Shown here: piece after piece, positions 1 through 5,741 of the stretch
Position numbering within the stretch: the first letter of the stretch is position 1
Layout: every line of letters begins with the position of its first letter
Assembly (NCBI GenBank): GCA_018920255.1
Contig: JAHLMR010000022.1
Location: forward strand, 1-6,179
DNA length: 6,179 nt
Reading direction: 5' to 3'
Source: Candidatus Aenigmatarchaeota archaeon
Lineage (GTDB): Archaea; Aenigmatarchaeota; Aenigmatarchaeia; Aenigmatarchaeales; JAHLMR01
Notes under the pieces: model-generated
The model's database searches: none
Told to the model about the DNA's origin: nothing
What the model saw: the letters and a program-made list of their open reading frames with translations, nothing else
Program-made: the position numbers and the translations under genes

Positions 1-1
1 A

Positions 2-172
2 AACGAAACTATTTATAATTGTCCAGGAGATTGTCCAAAAATTGAACAATTAACACCTCTTGTAATAGCAATAATTTTAGTAATTTCATCTTTAGCTTGG
101 GCTCTTAAAAAACGTGCAATAAAGAAAGCAAAGGTAAAGAAAATTATTAAAAAGATTAAAATAAACAAATAA
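2..172 (+). CDS. C-terminal end of a membrane-anchored surface protein (partial, 5' end outside window)
   Basis: An open frame runs in from the left edge and gives 56 residues before a TAA. It starts with a short extracellular-looking piece holding a closely spaced cysteine pair (CPGDCP, residues 7-12 of the fragment). One hydrophobic segment follows at about residues 18-35 (leucine/isoleucine/valine/alanine-rich). The last 20 residues are almost all lysine, arginine and isoleucine. By the positive-inside rule the large missing N-terminal part lies outside the cell and the basic tail is cytoplasmic, so this is probably a type I membrane anchor. Such a C-terminal anchor is common on archaeal S-layer-like and other secreted proteins. 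The family cannot be named because the body of the protein is missing. The helicase gene begins 3 bases after the stop, so the two may be co-transcribed. Frame and anchor are clear; the surface role is inferred. Confidence 0.72.
   Translation, partial: NETIYNCPGDCPKIEQLTPLVIAIILVISSLAWALKKRAIKKAKVKKIIKKIKINK
146..154 (+). promoter_or_regulatory. Possible TATA box of the helicase gene
   Basis: ATTAAAAAG lies inside the end of the upstream gene and starts exactly 30 bases before the helicase ATG. That is the same offset as the TTTAAA boxes of three other genes in this window, with one mismatch. It could drive a leaderless helicase transcript. A/T-rich lysine codons make chance matches likely, and read-through from the upstream gene is an equal alternative. 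Confidence 0.3.
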
Positions 173-175
173 AAT

Positions 176-1690
176 ATGCCAGAGTATTTTTCTCATCCAC
201 TGCTTAAAGAAAATACAATAGAAAAAAGAGATTACCAAGAAAAAATTTTAAAGTCATGTTTAGTAGCCAATACATTATGTGTACTTCCAACAGGTACAGG
301 AAAAACAGCAATAGCAATACTTTTAGCAGCACATAGACTTTTAGAATATCCTAGATCATCTGTTTTAATATTAGCACCTACAAGACCTCTTGCAGAACAG
401 CATAAAAGAGCATTTGAAAATGCGTTAAATATAGTTGAGCCGATTGTATTAATTACTGGAAAAATAAAACCAGAAGAAAGAGAAAAATTATATAAGGAAG
501 CAAGAGTTATTGTTGCTACTCCACAAACAATAAAAAATGATATTGAAAATTTTAGGCTTGATTTATCAGAAATAAGTCTTGTTGTGGTTGATGAATGTCA
601 TCGTTCTGTAAAAAAATATGCATACCCAATAGTTTTAGAATATTATTTTAAAAAATCAAAATACCCGAGAACACTAGGGTTAACTGCATCTCCTGGTTCT
701 GATATAAAAAGAATCGAAGAAGTAAAAAAATCTTTACATACAGAAATTGTTGAAATAAGAACAGAAGAAGATATAAAGGAATATATTAATCCTATAAATA
801 TAGAATGGATAAAAGTTGAATTTGATGAAAAACTTCAAGAAGCTCAAAAATTTTTAAAATCAATGCTCCATGAAAATCTTAATAAATTAGAACAGCTTGG
901 AATACATGCATATACAAAAAAAGAAATTATTCAAATTCAAAGCAAAATAAGAAATGAGTTAGGAAAATCAAAAAATAATTCTATTTTATATTATGTGGTT
1001 TCACTTCTTGCAGAAACTCTTAAAATATGGCATGCAATAGAACTTTTTGAAGTGCAAAGTATAGGTGCGGTTAAAGATTATATTTCTAGATTAGAAAAAG
1101 ATAAAACTAAAGGCGTAAAAAGAATTTTTACAAACCAGAATTTTATTAAAGCAAAAGAAATTATTTTTAATTATGAAAAAGAACATCCAAAAATTTTGAA
1201 ACTAAAAGAAATTGTTTCACAAATTTATACAGAAAATTCAAATTTTAAAATTATTATTTTTAGTCACTATAGAGATAATATTTCAAATATTTATAACACT
1301 ATTAAAACTATAAATGGATGTAATCCAGTAATTCTTATTGGTCAATCAAAAAAAGGTTTAAATCAAAAACAACAAATTTCAATTATAAGAGATTTTGACG
1401 CTGGAATTTATAATTGTCTTATTACTTCTCCAGTGGGTGAAGAAGGGCTTCATATTCCAAGTGCAGACATAGCTATAATGTATGAACCAGTACCTTCTGA
1501 AATAAGAATGATACAAAGAAGAGGAAGAGTTGGAAGAACAAAAGTTGGAAAAATAGTTTTTCTTATAACAAAAAATACAAGAGATGAAGCTAATTATTAT
1601 GTTTCTAGAAGAAAAGAGAAAAGGATGAAATATATTTTAAAGGAAATGCAAAAAACAGAAAATTTAAAGAAATTTTTAATAAAAAATTAA
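176..1690 (+). CDS. Hef/FANCM-type superfamily 2 helicase without nuclease domain
   Basis: ATP-dependent helicase/translocase (504 residues) of the archaeal Hef and eukaryotic FANCM family, which remodels stalled forks and branched DNA. Visible motifs in order: DYQ (19-21); Walker A PTGTGKT (38-44); APTRPLAEQH (67-76); ATPQT (114-118); DECH Walker B (139-142); TAS (170-172). A mostly helical insert follows at about 215-340. The second RecA lobe has IFSHYR (361-366), the family-typical GQSKKGLNQKQQ (389-400), SPVGEEGL (418-425), YEPVPSEIR (436-444) and arginine-finger motif QRRGRVGR (447-454). The N-terminus (HPLLKENTIE) also matches Hef, which supports this ATG. There is no SD site. Known euryarchaeal Hef proteins continue past this point into an XPF-type ERCC4 nuclease and helix-hairpin-helix region; here the protein stops about 50 residues after motif VI, and the other strand is used at once by trmI. 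The helicase half looks intact, so this is a natural helicase-only form rather than a visible frameshift. It overlaps the convergent trmI by 3 bases. Confidence 0.9.
   Translation: MPEYFSHPLLKENTIEKRDYQEKILKSCLVANTLCVLPTGTGKTAIAILLAAHRLLEYPRSSVLILAPTRPLAEQHKRAFENALNIVEPIVLITGKIKPEEREKLYKEARVIVATPQTIKNDIENFRLDLSEISLVVVDECHRSVKKYAYPIVLEYYFKKSKYPRTLGLTASPGSDIKRIEEVKKSLHTEIVEIRTEEDIKEYINPINIEWIKVEFDEKLQEAQKFLKSMLHENLNKLEQLGIHAYTKKEIIQIQSKIRNELGKSKNNSILYYVVSLLAETLKIWHAIELFEVQSIGAVKDYISRLEKDKTKGVKRIFTNQNFIKAKEIIFNYEKEHPKILKLKEIVSQIYTENSNFKIIIFSHYRDNISNIYNTIKTINGCNPVILIGQSKKGLNQKQQISIIRDFDAGIYNCLITSPVGEEGLHIPSADIAIMYEPVPSEIRMIQRRGRVGRTKVGKIVFLITKNTRDEANYYVSRRKEKRMKYILKEMQKTENLKKFLIKN
1681..1686 (-). 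terminator. Possible T-tract terminator for trmI
   Basis: On the minus strand the trmI stop codon is followed directly by six T residues, and a second T6 lies about 30 bases further (1650-1655). Together they could end the trmI transcript within the last codons of the convergent helicase gene. This rests on T-richness alone. Confidence 0.35.
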
Positions 1691-2448
1691 ACCTTTCTTC
1701 CTACTATCCAAAACCCAGTATGTCCTAACATTTTTGTTTTTGGTCTTGTAAATGTTTTATTTTCACCTTCAATTTGCCAATCTCTTTGTATTGTTTCAAA
1801 AATTCTTATTTCTTGAAACTCAAATTTTCTCATTTCTATAAAAACTCTTTGTATTTGTTCAATATGTAAAGAATAAACAGCAAGCCAACCCCCAATTTTA
1901 AGCATTTCATATGCATACTTTACAAATTTATGAGAATCTTCCATATCTAAAGTTATTAAATCTAAATTTTTTTCTTTAGCTTTAAACACATCCTCATTTT
2001 TTATTATAATATTTTTAATTCCGAATTTTGCTATATTTTTCTTTGCTATTTCATAAAATTCTTTTCTTTTTTCATATGTTATAATTTGACCTGGATAAAT
2101 AATATTAGCTAAAAAAATTGCAAGAAATCCGCTTCCTGTACCAGCATCTAAAACATTCCATCCAGGAGAAATGCCTATTGCTCCAAGAAGAGCTGAAGCA
2201 TCTTTTAAACTAATTATTTGTGGGCCTCTTGAAGCATGTTTTAAAAAATCTATGATCGTTGGTTTAACTATAGTAAAATTAATATTTTTACTACTTTTAA
2301 TATTCGAATAAAATCTTTTACCAATAACCTCTGAAGTATTTATTTTTCCTATATCTGTATTTATTTCTGCACCTGCTTTTAAAAGATATATTTTATTTTT
2401 TGAAACTAGTAAAATTAAATCCCCTTTATTTATAATATCTTTTTCCAT
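1687..2448 (-). CDS. trmI: tRNA (adenine-N1)-methyltransferase, TrmI family (m1A57/58)
   Basis: S-adenosylmethionine-dependent class I methyltransferase that modifies N1 of adenine in the T-loop of tRNA (position 58; archaeal members can also act on A57 on the way to 1-methylinosine). From the ATG at 2448 it has 253 residues. A small N-terminal beta domain opens with GDLILLV (9-15). SRGPQIISLKDA (73-84) is the family's pre-catalytic region. Motif I is VLDAGTGSG (99-107), an acidic ribose-binding residue follows in YEKR (125-128), and the C-terminal signature RPKTKMLGHTGFW (235-247) is present. The family motif LDLPEPW appears as LDMEDSHK (167-174), an unusual change. A TTG at 2463 could extend the protein by five residues, but a TATA box sits at the leaderless distance from the ATG, so the ATG is preferred. 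There are no cysteines. Divergent from the FkbM-like gene, convergent with the helicase gene. Confidence 0.9.
   Translation of the reverse strand: MEKDIINKGDLILLVSKNKIYLLKAGAEINTDIGKINTSEVIGKRFYSNIKSSKNINFTIVKPTIIDFLKHASRGPQIISLKDASALLGAIGISPGWNVLDAGTGSGFLAIFLANIIYPGQIITYEKRKEFYEIAKKNIAKFGIKNIIIKNEDVFKAKEKNLDLITLDMEDSHKFVKYAYEMLKIGGWLAVYSLHIEQIQRVFIEMRKFEFQEIRIFETIQRDWQIEGENKTFTRPKTKMLGHTGFWIVGRKV
1731..1741 (+). terminator. Possible T-tract terminator for the helicase transcript
   Basis: TTTTTGTTTTT begins 41 bases after the helicase stop, inside the antisense of trmI. Archaeal RNA polymerase stops at T-tracts on the non-template strand, and no hairpin is needed. If used, the helicase mRNA has a 3' tail antisense to the end of trmI. 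The genome is T-rich, so this is tentative. Confidence 0.35.
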
Positions 2449-2470
2449 AATTTTATTTATCAATTAGAAT

Positions 2471-2478
2471 TATTTAAA
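2471..2478 (-). promoter_or_regulatory. TATA box of trmI (leaderless promoter)
   Basis: Read on the minus strand this is TTTAAATA. Its first T is 30 bases, and its centre 26.5 bases, before the ATG at 2448. That is the archaeal TATA-to-start-site distance, so transcription should begin at or next to the ATG. The A-rich stretch just upstream could serve as the TFB recognition element. The box decides the start codon: the TTG at 2463 would lie only about 11 bases from the box centre, inside the core promoter. Confidence 0.6.
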
Positions 2479-2505
2479 GTATTTTAAAATGTTAAAAAAC
2501 AAACA

Positions 2506-2513
2506 TTTAAAAA
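2506..2513 (+). promoter_or_regulatory. TATA box of the FkbM-like gene (leaderless promoter)
   Basis: TTTAAAAA begins exactly 30 bases before the ATG at 2536 and follows an A-rich element (AAACAAACA) that could bind TFB. No SD sequence lies between box and start, so a leaderless mRNA is expected. The divergent trmI box lies 28 bases away, so the two initiation complexes need not overlap. Confidence 0.6.
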
Positions 2514-2535
2514 TCTTTAAAATAAAATAGAAGTC

Positions 2536-3438
2536 ATGGAAGAAAAAAATAAAATCCTTTTAGAAAAATTAGATTCAATTATTGGAATAAGAGAATTTAT
2601 GTATGCAAATTCTATTCGCCGAGGAATTTTTAATAAAATTAAAAGATTTATTTTAATTCCTGAATTTCCATTAACTTATTTACTTTATAAATTAGGATTA
2701 ATAAAGAGTATTGATCGAAAATTATTTTTCGGAAGAAGAATAAAAATGCAAATAAAAGATTTAGAATCTTGTTTATTTGGTAATTTTCAAATATTTATTG
2801 AATTAAATTTAGTAAAATTTTTCATTAAAAACTTAAAAAGTAGTGACATATTTTATGATATAGGTGCAAATTTTGGTTCTTATACATATTTAGCATTAGA
2901 AATTTGCAAAGAAGTACATGCATTTGAACCAATTAACTATATGTATGAAGCTATTAAAAATAATGCAACAAATGAAATTAATAATAAAAAATTGTTTTTA
3001 AATTGTGTTGCTCTCTCAAATAAAAACGGAATAGAAAACTTTTATTTATCTAAAGACTATTCTGGTTGCTCTTCCTTAATTTTAAATCCAAAAAATGCAG
3101 ATACTATAAAAGTTTCTACTATTACTTTAAATGAATATTTAAAAAATCACAATCCTCCATCAATTATTAAAATGGATGTTGAAGGTGCTGAAAAACTAGT
3201 TATTGAAGGCGGGTTAAATTTCTTTAAAAAGAATTCTCCAATAATTACAATGGAAGTATGGTCAAAAGATAACAATGGAGAAATATCAATGAAAGCAGTT
3301 GAATTATTAAGAAGTATTGGATATCAATCATATTATATTGATATTTCAGGAGAAATACATAAAATTAATGGAGATTTATCAGAATTTGTAATGAAAAATG
3401 AAAAATTACTTGATAATTTTGTATTTAAAAAAGAATAA
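2536..3438 (+). CDS. FkbM-family SAM-dependent methyltransferase
   Basis: A 300-residue protein with a class I methyltransferase core of the FkbM type. Members O-methylate sugars or small molecules; many sit in surface-glycan clusters. Visible marks are motif I FYDIGANFGSYT (106-117), FEP (130-132) after the second strand, TLNEYL (197-202) and the family signature IKMDVEGAE (211-219), then a strand ending in TMEVW (238-242). The first 70 residues lie outside the core and carry a hydrophobic, basic stretch (about 36-57) that may dock on the membrane or on a glycosyltransferase; no signal peptide is evident. Start: first ATG, with a TATA box at leaderless distance. It is among the most A+T-rich parts of the window and uses CGC/CGA arginine codons early, whereas its neighbours favour AGA. 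This fits acquired or fast-evolving surface-modification genes but proves nothing. The exact substrate is unknown; a role on surface glycans is inferred from the family and from the surface proteins at both window edges. Confidence 0.85.
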   Translation: MEEKNKILLEKLDSIIGIREFMYANSIRRGIFNKIKRFILIPEFPLTYLLYKLGLIKSIDRKLFFGRRIKMQIKDLESCLFGNFQIFIELNLVKFFIKNLKSSDIFYDIGANFGSYTYLALEICKEVHAFEPINYMYEAIKNNATNEINNKKLFLNCVALSNKNGIENFYLSKDYSGCSSLILNPKNADTIKVSTITLNEYLKNHNPPSIIKMDVEGAEKLVIEGGLNFFKKNSPIITMEVWSKDNNGEISMKAVELLRSIGYQSYYIDISGEIHKINGDLSEFVMKNEKLLDNFVFKKE

Positions 3439-3443
3439 AATAA

Positions 3444-3450
3444 TTTTTTT
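3444..3450 (+). terminator. T7 terminator of the FkbM-like gene
   Basis: Seven T residues start 6 bases after the TAA stop of the FkbM-like gene. They are a plausible T-tract terminator. The last three T residues are also the first half of the TATA box of the next gene, so the two signals are merged. Confidence 0.45.
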
Positions 3451-3455
3451 AAAAG
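3448..3455 (+). promoter_or_regulatory. TATA box of the GPN GTPase gene (leaderless promoter)
   Basis: TTTAAAAG begins exactly 30 bases before the ATG at 3478, in the 39-base gap after the FkbM-like gene. No SD site lies between box and ATG (the stretch reads TCAATCATCTATATTCATTT). The gene therefore probably has its own leaderless transcript despite being co-directional with and close to its upstream neighbour. Confidence 0.58.
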
Positions 3456-3477
3456 TCAATCATCTATATTCATTTAT

Positions 3478-4227
3478 ATGCCAAGTTTAAATATAGTTAT
3501 TTTAGGGCCTGCAGGAAGTGGAAAAACTTATCTTACTTGGAAGTTTGGAGAATGGATAAAAAATAATACATCAAATTCAGTTTCTTTTATTAATTTTGAT
3601 CCTGGTGTTGAATGGTTGCCATATAAGCCAGATTTTGATATTAAAAAGTTTTTTAGTGTACAGGAATTAATGAAAAGAAAACATTTAGGACCAAACGGAG
3701 CATTAATTGAATGTATGAATTTAATGATAAAAAATAAAAATAAAATAAAAAATGAAATATACAAGCTGAAAACTGATTTTAGAGTAATAGATTTACCTGG
3801 ACAACTTGAAATTTTCATTTTTCATCCTGTTGTAGAAATTTTAAAAATATTTGAAAGAACAACTGTAGGATTATTTTTAATACCATCAGAGCTTCTTACT
3901 CCAAGCGGAATAGCGGTTTCAGAACTTTTAAGTCTTGCTACAAAACTTAGAATAGAAATTCCTACAGTAAATATAATAAGTAAAGGAGATAAAATTAAAA
4001 ATAAGAAAATTATAGAAAAATTAATTCTAAAACCAGAAATTTTAAGAAAAAATATAGAAGAATTAAAAATTGGAGTAGAAAAAGATTTAGTTTTTGCTAT
4101 TGCTGACATTGTAGAAAAAATTAGTAAAAGCTCGAGAATAATACAGGTTTCTGCAAAAAAAGAAAAAAATATAGATATTTTATATGGTTTAGTTCATGAA
4201 ATGCTTTGTTCCTGTGGAGAAATTTAA
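3478..4227 (+). CDS. GPN-loop GTPase
   Basis: A 249-residue GTPase of the GPN-loop family (archaeal relatives of eukaryotic GPN1-3/XAB1; Pyrococcus abyssi PAB0955 is the structural model). These enzymes dimerise and use the GPN loop of one subunit near the nucleotide of the other. Visible elements are the P-loop GPAGSGKT (10-17); NFDPGVEWLPYKPDFDI (39-55), the usual proline-rich segment after strand 2; the GPN loop LGPNG (70-74); G3 as DLPGQLE (105-111), where DTPGQ is more common; G4 SKGD (168-171); and G5 SA (225-226). Length is normal for the family. Eukaryotic homologues assist RNA polymerase assembly; the archaeal role is not settled, so no process is assigned. It starts at the first ATG under its own TATA box. 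The stop overlaps the convergent rtcB stop. A lysine-rich insert-like stretch (about 85-98) is the only unusual part. Confidence 0.9.
   Translation: MPSLNIVILGPAGSGKTYLTWKFGEWIKNNTSNSVSFINFDPGVEWLPYKPDFDIKKFFSVQELMKRKHLGPNGALIECMNLMIKNKNKIKNEIYKLKTDFRVIDLPGQLEIFIFHPVVEILKIFERTTVGLFLIPSELLTPSGIAVSELLSLATKLRIEIPTVNIISKGDKIKNKKIIEKLILKPEILRKNIEELKIGVEKDLVFAIADIVEKISKSSRIIQVSAKKEKNIDILYGLVHEMLCSCGEI
4155..4169 (-). terminator. Possible T-tract terminator for rtcB
   Basis: On the minus strand this reads seven T, one C, seven T, starting 54 bases beyond the rtcB stop codon and antisense to the end of the GPN GTPase gene. It is the strongest T-tract near that gene end. The plus-strand reading is lysine codons of the GTPase, so the tract may be only a by-product of coding. 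Confidence 0.35.
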
Positions 4228-5669
4228 CCTTTTATATTTGCAATTGGTTTTAATTTTACAATTCTTTGACTTATTCCTGCACGTTCTGTTGTTTCAGCTA
4301 CCTCGTCAAGATTTTTATAAGCTGAACCAGCTTCTTCTGCAAGACCAGAAAGACTTACTGCTTTAACTATTATTCCTTTTTCTTCCATTTTTCTTTTCAG
4401 TTCCTCTCCCCAAACTTGCTTTTTTGCTGCAGCTCTTGATAAAACTCTTCCGCTTCCATGCGCTGTACTTCCAAATGTTTCTTCCATTGCTTTTTTCGTT
4501 CCTACAAGAAGATATGAACCAGTTTCCATAGAACCACCTATTATTACTGGCTGTCCTATTTTTCTGTATATTTCTGGAATTTCTTTACATCCTGGCCCAA
4601 ATGCACGAGTTGCACCTTTTCTATGTACAACAACTTCTTTTTCAATTCCATTTATTTTATATTTTTCTAATTTTGCAATATTATGAGCAACATCGTAAAT
4701 AAGATGCATTTCCATTTCTTCTGGTGTTTTCTTAAATACATGTGAAAAAACTTCTCTAACTCTATGCATAATAACTTGTCTATTTGCAAAAGCATTATTA
4801 GCTGCACAAGCCATTGCTTTAAAGTAATCCTGTCCTTCTTCAGATTCAAATGGAGCACAAACTAATTCTCTATCCTTTACTTCTATTTTATATTTTTTAA
4901 CAGCTCCATCGAATATTCTTAGATAATCTGTTGCAACTTGATGTCCAAAGCCTCTACTCCCACAATGTATTATAATACAAACTTGTCCTGGTTCTGTTAT
5001 TCCAAATGTTTTTGCAATATTTTCATTAAAAATTTTATCAACTAATTCTATTTCAAGAAAATGATTTCCACTTCCTAATGTTCCAAGTTGATTTATACCT
5101 CTTTTAACAGCTTCATTACTTATTTTATTATGATCAGCATTTTTTAATCTTCCATTTTCCTCAGTTCTTTCTAAATCTTCTTTCCAACCATATCCATTTT
5201 CTATACACCATTCTACTCCTTTTGTAATCATTTCATCAAATTCTTCTTTATTTAATTTAACAAAACCAGTTGACCCAACTCCTGCAGGAACTTTTTTAAA
5301 TAATTCATCAACAAGTTCTTTTAATTTTGGTTGTACTTCTTTTATTGTAAGATTTGTTTTAATAATTCTTATTCCACAATTAATATCAAAACCAACTCCA
5401 CCAGGAGAAATTATACCACCTTCTTTTATTGCAAATGCTGCAACTCCACCTATTGGAAACCCATAACCCCAATGACCATCAGGCATACATAAAGCGGCTT
5501 TCTGTATTCCAGGTAAGCATGCTACATTTGTTATTTGATCAAAAACACCTTTATCCATATTTTTAAACAATATATCCGATGCATAAATTCTTGCAGGAAC
5601 TTTCATTCCAGGTTTATATGAAGTAGGAATTTCCCAGCAGACATCTGAAATTTTTTTAATATTTTCCAT
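4224..5669 (-). CDS. rtcB: RtcB, GTP-dependent RNA-splicing ligase (3'-phosphate to 5'-OH)
   Basis: Joins RNA 3'-phosphate (or 2',3'-cyclic phosphate) ends to 5'-OH ends using GTP and Mn2+; in archaea it seals tRNA halves after intron removal and repairs broken RNA. From the ATG at 5669 it has 481 residues, the length of mature P. horikoshii RtcB. Its catalytic residues fall at the same or nearly the same numbers: D95 and C98 in GFDINCG, H203 in GSGNHF, H235 in IIHCGSRG, H329 in VAHN, and the guanylylated H404 in STAHGSGR. MPDGHWGYGFPIGG (62-75) and VHRKGATRAFGPG (348-360) are also conserved. No intein is present, unlike the P. horikoshii gene. A GTG at 5678 would add three residues but lies inside the SD site AAGGTGA that serves the ATG. 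The activator archease is not encoded in this window. The stop overlaps the GTPase gene; the gene is divergent from a secreted-protein gene. Confidence 0.96.
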   Translation of the reverse strand: MENIKKISDVCWEIPTSYKPGMKVPARIYASDILFKNMDKGVFDQITNVACLPGIQKAALCMPDGHWGYGFPIGGVAAFAIKEGGIISPGGVGFDINCGIRIIKTNLTIKEVQPKLKELVDELFKKVPAGVGSTGFVKLNKEEFDEMITKGVEWCIENGYGWKEDLERTEENGRLKNADHNKISNEAVKRGINQLGTLGSGNHFLEIELVDKIFNENIAKTFGITEPGQVCIIIHCGSRGFGHQVATDYLRIFDGAVKKYKIEVKDRELVCAPFESEEGQDYFKAMACAANNAFANRQVIMHRVREVFSHVFKKTPEEMEMHLIYDVAHNIAKLEKYKINGIEKEVVVHRKGATRAFGPGCKEIPEIYRKIGQPVIIGGSMETGSYLLVGTKKAMEETFGSTAHGSGRVLSRAAAKKQVWGEELKRKMEEKGIIVKAVSLSGLAEEAGSAYKNLDEVAETTERAGISQRIVKLKPIANIKG

Positions 5670-5673
5670 AAGA

Positions 5674-5681
5674 TTCACCTT
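5674..5681 (-). promoter_or_regulatory. Shine-Dalgarno site of rtcB
   Basis: On the minus strand AAGGTGAA precedes the ATG at 5669 with five bases between AGGTGA and the ATG. AGGTGA pairs with the conserved 16S rRNA 3' end. The GTG inside it is therefore not the likely start. Only this gene and the divergent surface-protein gene have such a site here. Confidence 0.75.
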
Positions 5682-5695
5682 AAATTATATTATTG

Positions 5696-5705
5696 ATTTT
5701 AAAAT
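5696..5705 (+). promoter_or_regulatory. Likely TATA box of the secreted-protein gene
   Basis: ATTTTAAAAT is a perfect 10-base palindrome. With the same spacing rule, plus-strand transcription would begin near 5728, leaving a leader of about 25 bases with the SD site. The box at 5712-5721 would place the start within the SD site. The palindrome also occurs elsewhere in this A/T-rich window, so position is the main evidence. Confidence 0.42.
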
Positions 5706-5711
5706 AAAAAG

Positions 5712-5721
5712 ATTTTTAAAT
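5712..5721 (-). promoter_or_regulatory. Likely TATA box of rtcB
   Basis: The minus strand reads ATTTAAAAAT. Using the spacing seen at the leaderless genes, transcription would start near 5690, giving a leader of about 21 bases that keeps the SD site intact. The nearer box at 5696-5705 would start transcription inside the SD site, so it is less likely for rtcB. Confidence 0.45.
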
Positions 5722-5741
5722 AAGAAAATAAAATAAAAATA

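Noticed and set aside
2481-2490. ATTTTAAAAT palindrome, identical to the one at 5696-5705, as a possible shared regulator site in both divergent regions
   Set aside because: The same 10-mer also occurs inside the helicase coding sequence (1242-1251), so it is not specific at this base composition.
3528-3818. Minus-strand open frame of 96 codons
   Set aside because: Lies wholly antisense to the GPN GTPase, whose motifs are certain. Its translation is low-complexity hydrophobic/lysine-like sequence and it has no SD site.
3822-4109. Minus-strand open frame of 95 codons
   Set aside because: Also antisense to the GPN GTPase; no recognisable motif, and explained by A/T-rich codons having few stops on the reverse strand.
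4667-4858. Minus-strand open frame of 63 codons
   Set aside because: Shifted frame inside rtcB, covering its conserved core; no independent start signal.
4224-5669. An intein in rtcB, as in P. horikoshii
   Set aside because: The protein is collinear with mature RtcB, with no extra block at the active-site cysteine or elsewhere.
176-5669. A single functional system linking helicase, TrmI, FkbM-like enzyme, GPN GTPase and RtcB, such as a defence or RNA-repair island
   Set aside because: The genes alternate strands, have separate promoters and are mostly standard archaeal housekeeping families; nothing in the sequence ties them into one pathway.
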